A DNA stretch of 64,000 bases from an uncultured Prevotellaceae bacterium (GTDB lineage Bacteria > Bacteroidota > Bacteroidia > Bacteroidales > Bacteroidaceae), in assembly GCA_900314755.1 (NCBI GenBank), contig OMWH01000004.1:1-64000 (forward strand), written 5' to 3'. Position numbers and translations under genes: made by a program. Each line of letters begins with the position of its first letter. Within the stretch, counting starts at the first letter, position 1. A model generated the notes under the pieces. It did no database searches and was not told where the DNA came from. It was given only the letters and a program-made list of their open reading frames with translations. Positions 8,280 to 15,299 of this stretch are shown here, in pieces.

Positions 8280-8630
8280 TCATTTATATAATTCAGGATC
8301 GCCCTTCGAGCGGTCTACAAATTCTTCATCATATTCTTCGCCTGGCACCAAGTCATCGAAGTCAGGGTCATCATAGGGGTCATTATCTTCGCCATCGTCT
8401 TTACCAAATAACTTTCCATGACTGTTTACTTTGCTTTTGTTCAAAGGTTGGTGTTTCACGCTATCAACGGCACGGCGCATTCTGCCATACACCTCTTCAC
8501 CATGCTTATGTATCTCCTCTTGTCGCTCACGATCTTGTATAGCAAAATAGGCGGTACATGTATACATTGCACCCAAGATTGCAACGGTAATCAGCAGATT
8601 CCTCCAGAAAGTCTTATCTCGATACCACAT
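8280..8630 (-). CDS. Small membrane protein with acidic tail
   Basis: The protein has 116 residues from the ATG at 8630, 2 bp after the stop of the GIY-YIG gene; an upstream ATG at 8663 would overlap that gene. It has a single membrane helix (NLLITVAILGAMYTCTAYF) after a short basic N-terminus, then a charged stretch and a strongly acidic C-terminal tail (DDGEDNDPYDDPDFDD). No family is recognised. Its place in the operon suggests it anchors or localises one of the neighbours, but this is inference. Confidence 0.7.
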   Translation of the reverse strand: MWYRDKTFWRNLLITVAILGAMYTCTAYFAIQDRERQEEIHKHGEEVYGRMRRAVDSVKHQPLNKSKVNSHGKLFGKDDGEDNDPYDDPDFDDLVPGEEYDEEFVDRSKGDPELYK

Positions 8631-8632
8631 AG

Positions 8633-9121
8633 TCAATCTTTTAAATTTGCGAATGGCCTGCAACTGTTATGTTCTCGTTTGAACTGCTCTATCATTTCGC
8701 TTTCAACATCGCGAGCATCTTGCTTGGTAGGCTTCCAACAAATTATCAGATTGTCAGAATTGGACAGTTGCCATATATACCTGCCACCCCAATGACCAAT
8801 CTTCATACCCATGCCAAACTTCAGATATTGGATTAGACGCGATCGAAGCGTTGCCTTAGAAGAAGAACCTCCTGCCTTACCTATATATATTATATCTGTT
8901 CCACTAACCCATTTCGATTCTAATTCAGAGATAGTCACATTCGGATCCTTGTCCTTGAAAAAGCCACCAGTACCTGTTTGGAGGAAATTCGGCTCTTTAT
9001 CAAAAGGGAACAGAACTACATAGACACCCTGCTTTTGTGGTATCTGATTTGGATTTGCTTTTAGGCTTGCTATTGACACGAAGCCTTCAAATCCGTTCTG
9101 TCTGAGAATCGAAGAGTCCAT
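8633..9121 (-). CDS. GIY-YIG-like nuclease-family protein
   Basis: The protein has 162 residues from the ATG at 9121; a longer reading would translate the macro-domain relic just upstream in another frame. It carries a GIY-YIG-like core: KQGVYVVLFPF as the GIY strand, then DIIYIGKAGG as YIG, followed by ATLRSRLIQYLKFG with the conserved arginine. A late glutamate (SEMIEQFKREH) could be the metal ligand. The insert between the two strands (~35 residues) is long for this family. It heads the five-gene operon and may act on nucleic acid, but small GIY-YIG-fold proteins are not all nucleases. Confidence 0.7.
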   Translation of the reverse strand: MDSSILRQNGFEGFVSIASLKANPNQIPQKQGVYVVLFPFDKEPNFLQTGTGGFFKDKDPNVTISELESKWVSGTDIIYIGKAGGSSSKATLRSRLIQYLKFGMGMKIGHWGGRYIWQLSNSDNLIICWKPTKQDARDVESEMIEQFKREHNSCRPFANLKD

Positions 9122-9134
9122 TTGAATGCTTATC

Positions 9135-9209
9135 TTACCAATTTGGAGGCAATACAAGAGTTAAACCTGCACCTATGTATAGTTCTCCAGCTGATTTGGA
9201 CCCGATTCT
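9135..9209 (-). pseudogene. Macro-domain C-terminal relic
   Basis: On the minus strand a short open stretch after a TGA reads RIGSKSAGELYIGAG and ends LVLPPNW at a TAA. The last seven residues and the stop match the C-terminus of the macro domain at 3448 (VLPPNW), and the leading RIG may match its RIGCGIAG loop. It fills the gap between the DUF1016 gene and the GIY-YIG gene. The match is short, so this call depends on the two better copies in the window. Confidence 0.45.
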
Positions 9210-9262
9210 TCAATTCTTCTTCTCTTATAATAGTTGAATAATGTGCCATATTTCAAGAAAAT

Positions 9263-10450
9263 TCATTCAATATCTTTCCCTTCTTTCTTACTACTCTCCT
9301 CAAACACTCTCTGTAACTCTTCCTTTGGAGGCAAGGCTTTCAATAGTTCTGGATCCATCTCATCAGCAGTCTTATAGGTGGCAACGCCCATGGGCTGACG
9401 GAAGTCCTGCATAATATATCCGACATAATCTTTATCGGCATGCTTGCAGAGGATAATGCCTATGGGTGCTTCTTCGTGGTTACGACGGTCATCATCATTC
9501 AGAATCCGAAGATAAGTACTCAACTGTGCCAGGTAAGCCACTTTGAAGCCACCATTCTTTAGCTCGAACACCACGGTTCTGTTCAAATCTCGGCAAAAGA
9601 ACAAAAGATCTATCCAGTGGTCATGCCCAAGTTTGTCGAAATGAACCTGACTACCGCAGAAAGCAAACCCACGCCCGAAGGTCATGATGAAGTTCTTCAC
9701 ATTATGAACTATATTGCTCTCTATCACTCGTTCATCCACATCCTCATCGTGCATACCCAACTCTTCTACATTGATGTAATCAAGCAAATATTCATCCTTG
9801 AACATCCGAATGGCGCGATAGGCCTGTTTATAGTCAGGGATAGCAGCAAGGAAGTTGTTAGGCATCTTATCCTGATGGTGATATAGGTCTTGCTTTTTGA
9901 TAATGCCAGGCAAGTCTTCTGTATTGGGCTTATAATTGTGGCAATATCGTATATAGAAAAGACGCTCTTCTGTGTCTTTCGCATTCTCCAATATTCGAAT
10001 ATGATGCGTGAAACTAATGCTAAGAAACTCTGCTAAAGGGAAATCTGGGAAATTCGCCAATTGCAATTGACGAATTGTATCTACCTGACTGTCAATAGAT
10101 TCTTTAGTATCTTCTGCTATCTTTGATGACGCTCCGCTCAATTCGCCAATTGGAATTGGCGAATTTGATTCTATCATACACCATGCCTCATAAAAGATGC
10201 GCATGTTCTTTAGGCTCGACACACCAAATCCGCGTAGTCCAGGGAGGTCTTGACGCAACTGCTTACTAATTGTTTCTATTGCTCCTGTTCCCCAATTCTT
10301 GTTTCGAGTATTCATGGAGATATACCTACCAATACCATAATAAAGAGCCAACTGTTCTTGATTGACAGCTTTAGCAGCCCGTGCTTGACTCTGTAAAATT
10401 GCGGTTTTGATGGCATCAACCGCACTTTGATATTTTCTTATGTCGCTCAT
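9263..10450 (-). CDS. DUF1016/YhcG-type PDDEXK nuclease
   Basis: The protein has 395 residues. The N-terminal ~115 residues are a DUF1016 helical domain (YYGIGRYISMNTRNKNWGTG, then GFGVSSLKNMRIFYEAW). The C-terminal ~170 residues are a PDDEXK-type nuclease domain with DHWIDLLFF, then VVFELKNGGF (the D...ELK core) and GIILCKHADKD. Relatives are annotated as Holliday-junction-resolvase-like proteins or as parts of restriction and defence loci; direct biochemical knowledge is limited. The region between the domains (residues ~95-135) contains two palindromic inserts. The gene follows the XRE regulator by 16 bp and is probably controlled by it. Confidence 0.85.
   Translation of the reverse strand: MSDIRKYQSAVDAIKTAILQSQARAAKAVNQEQLALYYGIGRYISMNTRNKNWGTGAIETISKQLRQDLPGLRGFGVSSLKNMRIFYEAWCMIESNSPIPIGELSGASSKIAEDTKESIDSQVDTIRQLQLANFPDFPLAEFLSISFTHHIRILENAKDTEERLFYIRYCHNYKPNTEDLPGIIKKQDLYHHQDKMPNNFLAAIPDYKQAYRAIRMFKDEYLLDYINVEELGMHDEDVDERVIESNIVHNVKNFIMTFGRGFAFCGSQVHFDKLGHDHWIDLLFFCRDLNRTVVFELKNGGFKVAYLAQLSTYLRILNDDDRRNHEEAPIGIILCKHADKDYVGYIMQDFRQPMGVATYKTADEMDPELLKALPPKEELQRVFEESSKKEGKDIE
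10051..10076. repeat. Intragenic palindrome copy 1
   Basis: This 26-bp near-palindrome has arms AATTCGcCAATTG and CAATTGaCGAATT and lies inside the DUF1016 gene. It shares its outer sequence AATTCGCCAATTG with copy 2. Confidence 0.7.
10140..10165. repeat. Intragenic palindrome copy 2
   Basis: This 26-bp palindrome has arms AATTCGCCAATT and AATTGGCGAATT around a GG centre. It encodes part of NSPIPIGELSG in the DUF1016 linker and lies 63 bp from copy 1. Confidence 0.75.
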
Positions 10451-10466
10451 TGCTATTCATTTCGTT

Positions 10467-10697
10467 CTACTTTGACTCCTTAGAAAGAAGATAGGACTTA
10501 TATTCGCGTACAAGTAATTCCTTTATATCAACTTCTAACAAATCCGCTATCTTTAGCAGACAAGCAAGGTCTGGCTGGGAAGTATTTGTACACCACTTGC
10601 TGACAGTTGACGGATTAACGCCAAGTTGCTCAGAGAGCCATTTACTGGTTCGCTTCTTCTCAACGAGAACCAACTTTATTCTGTTTACATCCTCCAT
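10467..10697 (-). CDS. XRE-family DNA-binding regulator
   Basis: The protein has 76 residues from the ATG at 10697; the longer frame upstream would enter the promoter. It is a single Cro/C1-type helix-turn-helix: residues ~8-65, with KRTSKWLSEQLGVNPSTVSKW as the HTH and QPDLACLLKIADLLEVDIKEL as the trailing helices. Small HTH proteins of this type repress their own operon; here the operon would include the DUF1016 nuclease. The 84-bp repeat A just upstream is the likely site of its promoter and operator. Confidence 0.85.
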   Translation of the reverse strand: MEDVNRIKLVLVEKKRTSKWLSEQLGVNPSTVSKWCTNTSQPDLACLLKIADLLEVDIKELLVREYKSYLLSKESK

Positions 10698-10726
10698 ATT
10701 ATAATTAATGTAGTAGTAATTATGCC

Positions 10727-10810
10727 ACAAAGATAGTGATTAATTATCATTTCCTGCCGTAAAACAGCACATTATCTATAATAAATTAGTTTTTTTTACA
10801 ACTTCATGGG
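10727..10810. repeat. 84-bp direct repeat A (upstream of XRE gene)
   Basis: This copy runs from ACAAAGATAG to CTTCATGGG and matches 11994-12076 at all but about seven positions, including ATCATTTCCTGCC, AAAACAGCACATTATC and ATAATAAATTAG. Read on the minus strand, CTATCTTTGT near 10727-10735 resembles a TAnnTTTG box just before the XRE start, so the repeat probably carries a promoter. Confidence 0.8.
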
Positions 10811-10936
10811 TTTTTCAAGTTGAATATATTGACAGGGGTGCTAATACTGATAAACCATACTCATTCCACCAACACACTGCATCGTAGAGTGCATAGACAT
10901 GTGCTTTGATGAAGTAAAGGAATGTTTTATTCAATG

Positions 10937-11923
10937 TTAAATAAGCTCCCAATGACCTGTCTTGTCTGAACCGATACGGCGTATGCGCCCAAGTGTCTGT
11001 AGTGCCTTGATGGTTCTGGCAATGGTGGGACGTGACACGCCACACTCCGTCGCCAGCTGCTCGTAGGAATACGTAGGATGTTCATGGATGGCATTGAGTA
11101 CCGCTTGTCCTGTCTTTGAGAGTTGATGATCATCGGCAGGATTTACAGTATCATTTACAGTATCATTTACAGTATCATCCTCTTCCCGCATCAGTCTCAA
11201 CAGGTCGAGTTGGGTGGCTATCACACGGTCGGCAATAAAGTCGACAAACACCTCCGGACGGGTATGAGCCGTTTCGAGCGAATAGATGTACTCGTGACGG
11301 AGGATGGCAGGAATGATGGCGATAGTATAACCATTACGTAGCAGGGCGAGGTTCATCAGCAGACGAGCCACTCGCCCGTTACCATCGACAAAGGGGTGGA
11401 TGAATACGAAACGCTGGTGGAGCATAGCTGCCAACTCAATGGGGTGCAGACGTTTCTCGTTCTCATTATACCATTTGACTAGTTTTCGCATCTCTGCAGA
11501 AATCTTTGAGACTGCAGCCACAGCATAGCGACTGCCACTGATATATACCTTTACAGTTCGGTAATGTCCTGCATTCTCCGCATTTATCTGCTGGTAGAAT
11601 AGTCGGTGCAGGCTGAGGATGTCTTCCTCTGCCAGTCCTTCTTTCTCTGTGATATTGTAGATATAGTCATATGCCTTAGCATGACCGACGGCCTCATAAT
11701 GGTCGCGAAGGGGTTTGCCCTCAATGGTCAGTCCGTCCTCTATCACCACTTTGGTTTCTGACTCGGTCAGACTGTTGCCCTCCAAAGCATTACTGGTATA
11801 GGTCAGCCCTACACGGTAATACTCACGCAGTGACTTCATTGTCTCTGGTGGCAAGGGACGGTAGGTCGAGAGCTTCCGATTGTTGTCATCGGCTTTAGCA
11901 TATTTCTTTTGCAGATTGTTCAT
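10937..11923 (-). CDS. Fic-domain protein with C-terminal winged helix
   Basis: The protein has 328 residues. The catalytic loop HPFVDGNGRVAR is canonical (HPFx[DE]GNGRxxR), so transfer of AMP or a related nucleotide to a target hydroxyl is expected. An inhibitory [S/T]xxxE[G/N] helix precedes it (TSNALEGNSLT, residues ~42-52), placing it with class II Fic proteins that keep themselves off. After a flexible linker holding DTVNDTVNDTVN, residues ~265-328 form a winged-helix HTH (YSYEQLATECGVSRPTIART). This suggests DNA binding or self-regulation. The gene is bracketed by direct repeats A and B. Confidence 0.9.
   Translation of the reverse strand: MNNLQKKYAKADDNNRKLSTYRPLPPETMKSLREYYRVGLTYTSNALEGNSLTESETKVVIEDGLTIEGKPLRDHYEAVGHAKAYDYIYNITEKEGLAEEDILSLHRLFYQQINAENAGHYRTVKVYISGSRYAVAAVSKISAEMRKLVKWYNENEKRLHPIELAAMLHQRFVFIHPFVDGNGRVARLLMNLALLRNGYTIAIIPAILRHEYIYSLETAHTRPEVFVDFIADRVIATQLDLLRLMREEDDTVNDTVNDTVNPADDHQLSKTGQAVLNAIHEHPTYSYEQLATECGVSRPTIARTIKALQTLGRIRRIGSDKTGHWELI
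11141..11176. repeat. 12-bp tandem repeat in the Fic gene
   Basis: The unit ATTTACAGTATC occurs three times in a row and encodes the DTVN repeats in the linker between the Fic and winged-helix parts. A 12-bp unit keeps the frame, so copy-number change would vary linker length only. Confidence 0.9.
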
Positions 11924-11993
11924 ATCTTGTCTTCCAACAATTTTTTCATAAACATCTTTCAGTTATCTGTATCCCATAATTATTCTTCCGCTA

Positions 11994-12076
11994 ACAAAGA
12001 TAGTAATTATTTATCATTTCCTGCCACAAAACAGCACATTATCTATAATAAATTAGGTTTTTTTACAACTTCATGG
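11994..12076. repeat. 84-bp direct repeat B (upstream of Fic gene)
   Basis: This is the second copy of repeat A, in the same orientation, about 70 bp upstream of the Fic start at 11923. CTATCTTTGT on the minus strand gives a TAnnTTTG-like promoter for fic. Together A and B bracket the Fic gene exactly. Confidence 0.8.
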
Positions 12077-12234
12077 TTTCTTGTTTGCCCTTTAGAAAGA
12101 ATATGATGGGATTATTTGCAAATAAGATTGGCGGAATCTTGAATGGGGATGTCTTGCTTCACCCATAGGAGGTATCGGAGTACACCCATAACAGATAGCG
12201 GAGGGAGGGATGCGAGGCATCTCCGTCAAATGGA

Positions 12235-12322
12235 GGCTTTAGTCGGTAGGAAAGTGGGCTTTAGTCGTAATGAAAACAGGCTTTAGTCGGTAACTGAATG
12301 CCCGTCAGTCGGTAACTGATTC
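12235..12322. repeat. Four degenerate 22-bp tandem repeats
   Basis: Units at 12235, 12257, 12279 and 12301 are each 22 bp long. The core is GTCGGTAACTG or a variant, usually preceded by GGCTTTA. The last unit (CAGTCGGTAACTGATTC) shares its core with the 22-bp repeats at 52945-53008 on the opposite strand. Confidence 0.8.
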
Positions 12323-12337
12323 TATGAAGAATTTTCG

Positions 12338-12449
12338 AAAAACATATAACCATATAACATGATGTGGCTCAAACGCCGATGCACAAAGGGATTGAAGCAT
12401 GTTATATGTTGCCCAAACATATAACATACATGTAACATACATATAACAT
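12338..12449. repeat. Left inverted-repeat arm
   Basis: This arm is the reverse complement of 13835-13946 at 107 of 112 positions by eye. It is rich in CATATAACAT motifs. Confidence 0.85.
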
Positions 12450-12540
12450 GTTTGCATTTATTAACTCTTTTTCCTTGTTCTGTTAACAGATTTTTGCAAA
12501 TTTTTCGTCCAAAACTCTTGACAAGGCGTGTTAAATGTAT

Positions 12541-12548
12541 TAACTTTG
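12541..12548 (+). promoter_or_regulatory. -7 box of the VapE gene
   Basis: TAACTTTG fits the Bacteroidota TAnnTTTG consensus and lies 80 bp before the VapE start. Confidence 0.6.
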
Positions 12549-12628
12549 CAACGCAATTACCATTGTAAAGTTCTGGATTCAACATCCTAACTTAAAACTA
12601 TATTCATTCATTTAAATCACCTTTAAAA

Positions 12629-13831
12629 ATGAGTCAAAAGTTAACAATTCATGGCGAGGCTCTTACGCCTTCGCTGGAGGCTGCTCTGGAAGCGGAGCTG
12701 TTCCTCCAAGACAATTATCTTTTCCGTCGCAACGTGCTGAACGGAAAGTTGGAGTTTGCAACCCTTCCCGCTGAGGTACCCGTCTATCGGACACTGACGC
12801 AGGAAGCACTCAACAGCATCGTCATCCGTGCCAAAAGGGAGGACATCCGTGAGGGGAGACCCAAGACGGACATCATGGAAGTCATTCATTCTGAGGCTGT
12901 TCCGGTGTTCAACCCGGTTCAGGATTTCCTGGAGCACCTGCCTGCATGGGACGGACAGAACCATGTGTCGAAACTGTTCGGCAGGATACCGGGCATCTCG
13001 ACGGAGCAGCATGGTTTCCTTGCGGTATGGATTCGTTCGATGGTCGCCCACTGGTTGCAGCTGGACACCATCCATGGTAACGAGTGCGTACCTACTTTAA
13101 TAGGTGCGCAGGGGTGTGGCAAGACAACCTTCGTCACCCGTCTGCTGCCACCCCATCTGCGGGAGTACTTCCTCGACCACCTGAACCTCTCGAACAAGTT
13201 TGACAAGGAGATGGCACTGACCAACAACCTGCTGGTGAACCTCGACGAGCTGGAGGCGATACGTCCCAGTCAGCATGCCCACCTGAAGCAGACCCTGTCG
13301 AAGTCGAAGGTCAACGGCCGTCCCATCTTCGGTTGTTCACAGGAGGACCGTCCGAGGTTTGCCTCCTTCGTCGCCACCACCAACAACCCCCATCCGCTGA
13401 CCGATGCCACGGGCAGTCGACGGTACATCTGTCTGACGATACCCAAAGGACAACTCATCGACAACGAGGGTGAGATTGACTACGAGCAGTTGTATGCACA
13501 AGTGCTCCATGAGATTAGGGAATTAAAAGTACCCTATTGGTTCAATAATGAAGAGGTGAAGCGCATCCAGGAACTGAACCTCAACTACATGGAGCAGAAA
13601 GACATTGCAGAGATAGTAAGGACATGTTTCAGAAAACCGGGAGAGCGTGAGAATGCCCAAAAACTCAGCAGCAGACAGATCTTACAAATCATCCAAGCGG
13701 AGTATCCTTCCGTCAAAAGTGACCGCAGCACCAAGATACATCTGGGGCTCGCCATGAAAGAACTTGGAATTGAACACCTGTCGTACAATAATCGCCCTCA
13801 TTATCTGGTGATTCCGGTCAAGAGTGCATAA
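12629..13831 (+). CDS. VapE/DUF3874-type P-loop protein
   Basis: The protein has 400 residues. It has a virulence-associated-E-like P-loop NTPase core: Walker A GAQGCGKTTF near residue 163, Walker B LLVNLDELE near residue 205, and a sensor-type FVATTNNPHPL and GSRRY arginine motif. Residues ~320-398 match the DUF3874 tail found on such proteins in Bacteroidota (LNLNYMEQKDI, then IHLGLAMKELG...YNNRPHYLVIP). VapE proteins are helicase-like ATPases of phages, satellites and islands. The usual primase partner (BT4734-like) is absent here. The gene is the sole occupant of the 112-bp inverted-repeat unit and keeps its own promoter at 12541. Confidence 0.85.
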   Translation: MSQKLTIHGEALTPSLEAALEAELFLQDNYLFRRNVLNGKLEFATLPAEVPVYRTLTQEALNSIVIRAKREDIREGRPKTDIMEVIHSEAVPVFNPVQDFLEHLPAWDGQNHVSKLFGRIPGISTEQHGFLAVWIRSMVAHWLQLDTIHGNECVPTLIGAQGCGKTTFVTRLLPPHLREYFLDHLNLSNKFDKEMALTNNLLVNLDELEAIRPSQHAHLKQTLSKSKVNGRPIFGCSQEDRPRFASFVATTNNPHPLTDATGSRRYICLTIPKGQLIDNEGEIDYEQLYAQVLHEIRELKVPYWFNNEEVKRIQELNLNYMEQKDIAEIVRTCFRKPGERENAQKLSSRQILQIIQAEYPSVKSDRSTKIHLGLAMKELGIEHLSYNNRPHYLVIPVKSA

Positions 13832-13834
13832 GTT

Positions 13835-13946
13835 ATGTTATAAGTATGTTATATGTATGTTACATGTTTGGGCAACATATAACATGCTTCAATCCCTTTG
13901 TACATCGGCGTTTGAGCCACATCATGTTATATGGTTACATGTTTTT
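13835..13946. repeat. Right inverted-repeat arm
   Basis: This arm starts 3 bp after the VapE stop and ends inside the last codons of ridA. The outer sequence GGTTACATGTTTTT reads as the end of the ridA frame (KNM, stop) on the minus strand. Confidence 0.85.
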
Positions 13947-14318
13947 GAAAGCAACCACTTCTATCTCCACCAACGCACCCTTCGGCAGTGTCTTGACAGC
14001 TACTGCTGAACGTGCAGGATAGGCCTCAACAAAGAACTCCGCATACACTTCATTCATGGCAGCAAAGTCACTCATGTCTGCCATGAACACAGTGGTCTTG
14101 ACGACATCACTCATGCTGAGACCTGTCTCACGCAGAATCGCCTTCACGTTATTCAGCGACTGGCGGGTCTGCTCCTTGATGCCGCCCTCAACGAATGAGC
14201 CTGTTGCTGGGTCGATGGGAATCTGTCCTGATGTATATACGAGATTCCCTACTTGAATGGCCTGACTGTACGGTCCGATGGCAGCAGGTGCTGCACTGGT
14301 GTTAATTACTTTTTTCAT
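13935..14318 (-). CDS. ridA: RidA family enamine/imine deaminase
   Basis: The protein has 127 residues and is full length. RidA hydrolyses reactive enamine/imine intermediates such as 2-aminoacrylate made by PLP enzymes and works as a cytoplasmic trimer. Family features are [24 protein letters not shown] at the N-terminus, the conserved arginine in [21 protein letters not shown], and the C-terminal glutamate strand. Two start codons are adjacent (14321 and 14318). The final residues FKNM and the stop lie in the right arm of the VapE inverted repeat, so insertion of that unit may have replaced the original last codons. Confidence 0.93.
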   Translation of the reverse strand: MKKVINTSAAPAAIGPYSQAIQVGNLVYTSGQIPIDPATGSFVEGGIKEQTRQSLNNVKAILRETGLSMSDVVKTTVFMADMSDFAAMNEVYAEFFVEAYPARSAVAVKTLPKGALVEIEVVAFKNM

Positions 14319-14343
14319 CATCTTAATTCTATTTTATAGCATC

Positions 14344-14512
14344 GCTCTGCTCTCGCTTACTCAATAAGTTGAACTTCGTTCGACTTCGGTCGTGACTCGG
14401 CAGAGCTCAAACGAGTTTGGCTCTGCTCTCGCTACTCGATAAGTTGAACTTCGTTCGACTTCGGTCGTGACTCGGCAGAGCTCAAACGAGTTTGGCTCTG
14501 CTCTCGCTACTC
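14344..14512. repeat. 75-bp intergenic tandem repeat
   Basis: Two full copies begin at 14344 and 14420, and a partial third begins at 14495. Each contains GTTGAACTTCGTTCGACTTC and the hairpin AGAGCtCAAACgaGTTTGgCTCT. The partial copy overlaps the last codons of the M15 peptidase gene. The hairpins could act as terminators for that gene. Confidence 0.85.
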
Positions 14513-15268
14513 CCTCAGTTCAAAATGCTGGAAGTCCTTACACGTTTTCCAGTCACCACCCCACTCAAAGCCTGCCTCGGTGAAGAGCTTGAAACAGAGG
14601 TCGTTATGGTCTATCTTATAGGAGAATGACTTCGTGCGGTCACAGTACTCAGCTGCCGTGGCAGGCTGGATGAAGCGGGTGCCGTCAGCTCTGTCCTTGT
14701 AGTAGGGATTATAGAGTGTGTTGATGTCCACAGCCAGTCCACGGGCATGTTTTGAGAGCTTGGTGGAGCCAGCGACGACGCGGTAGCAGAAACATGACGT
14801 GTTGTTGTCACGCATCTGTGTCTCGTCATCAGCGCCATAGACATCGGGCAGCAGCATCCGCTGGATGGGGTACTTCGCATCGAAGAGCTGACGCAGGATA
14901 CGTGTCACGCGGTCAGCAATCTCCTTGTTACAGATCATCTCACCAACATGCATCTGATTGTCATAGTCCCAATGCAGTGCACGGATATGGCGCAGGTCAC
15001 CACGCCCGATGTGCGGATTCTCCTTATAAGTCTTTCCCTGCATCCTCGCCCATACACCATCGGGAATAGGCTCCGCAGCGAAGCACTTGTCAACACCTCC
15101 GTAGGCTTCCACAACTTCATTTGAGACCGTCTTTCCTGCCTGCCACTCCGTGAGCACCGTCACGTCTACTGTCGTTTTGTTGTCTTTGTCGTCATTGTTG
15201 TTGCACGCTGCCAGCACAGAACCACTTGTCAGGATGGCAGCCAGCATCCATAGATACCTCTTTTTCAT
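14507..15268 (-). CDS. M15-family peptidase lipoprotein
   Basis: The protein has 253 residues from the ATG at 15268, chosen because it opens a lipoprotein signal (MKKRYLWMLAAILTSGSVLA then AC). The mature part carries the zinc-site pattern of the D-Ala-D-Ala carboxypeptidase/VanY-like M15 peptidases: SKHARGLAVDINTLYNP (SxHxxGxAxD) and later FEWGGDWKTCKDFQHFEL (GGDW and the terminal HFE). It should trim peptidoglycan stem peptides from the inner face of the outer membrane. A macro-domain relic with its own promoter lies just upstream. Confidence 0.88.
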   Translation of the reverse strand: MKKRYLWMLAAILTSGSVLAACNNNDDKDNKTTVDVTVLTEWQAGKTVSNEVVEAYGGVDKCFAAEPIPDGVWARMQGKTYKENPHIGRGDLRHIRALHWDYDNQMHVGEMICNKEIADRVTRILRQLFDAKYPIQRMLLPDVYGADDETQMRDNNTSCFCYRVVAGSTKLSKHARGLAVDINTLYNPYYKDRADGTRFIQPATAAEYCDRTKSFSYKIDHNDLCFKLFTEAGFEWGGDWKTCKDFQHFELRE

Positions 15269-15299
15269 CTTTGTTCTATATAAATAAATGATGTTATTA

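Larger units (their letters stand above)
12077..12628. other. Non-coding stretch between fic and the VapE gene
   Basis: No gene is supported. The stretch holds a pair of CACCCATA-led degenerate units (about 12160-12205), four 22-bp units (12235-12322), the left inverted repeat (12338-12449) and the VapE promoter. An open frame on the minus strand at 12322-12585 lies mostly inside the inverted repeat and is judged fortuitous. Confidence 0.6.
12338..13946. mobile_element. Candidate VapE element bounded by 112-bp inverted repeats
   Basis: A 112-bp left arm (12338-12449) and right arm (13835-13946) are inverted copies with five mismatches. They share GCTTCAATCCCTTTG, ATCGGCGTTTGAGCCACAT and repeated ATGTTATATG blocks. 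Between them is only the VapE/DUF3874 gene. The right arm overlaps the last 12 bp of ridA. No transposase, integrase or target-site duplication was identified, so mobility is inferred. Alternatively the arms may form a very long RNA hairpin or serve as a replication structure. Confidence 0.55.

Noticed and set aside
12322-12585. 87-codon frame on the minus strand
   Set aside because: It lies mainly inside the left inverted repeat and promoter region of the VapE gene, with no recognisable domain.
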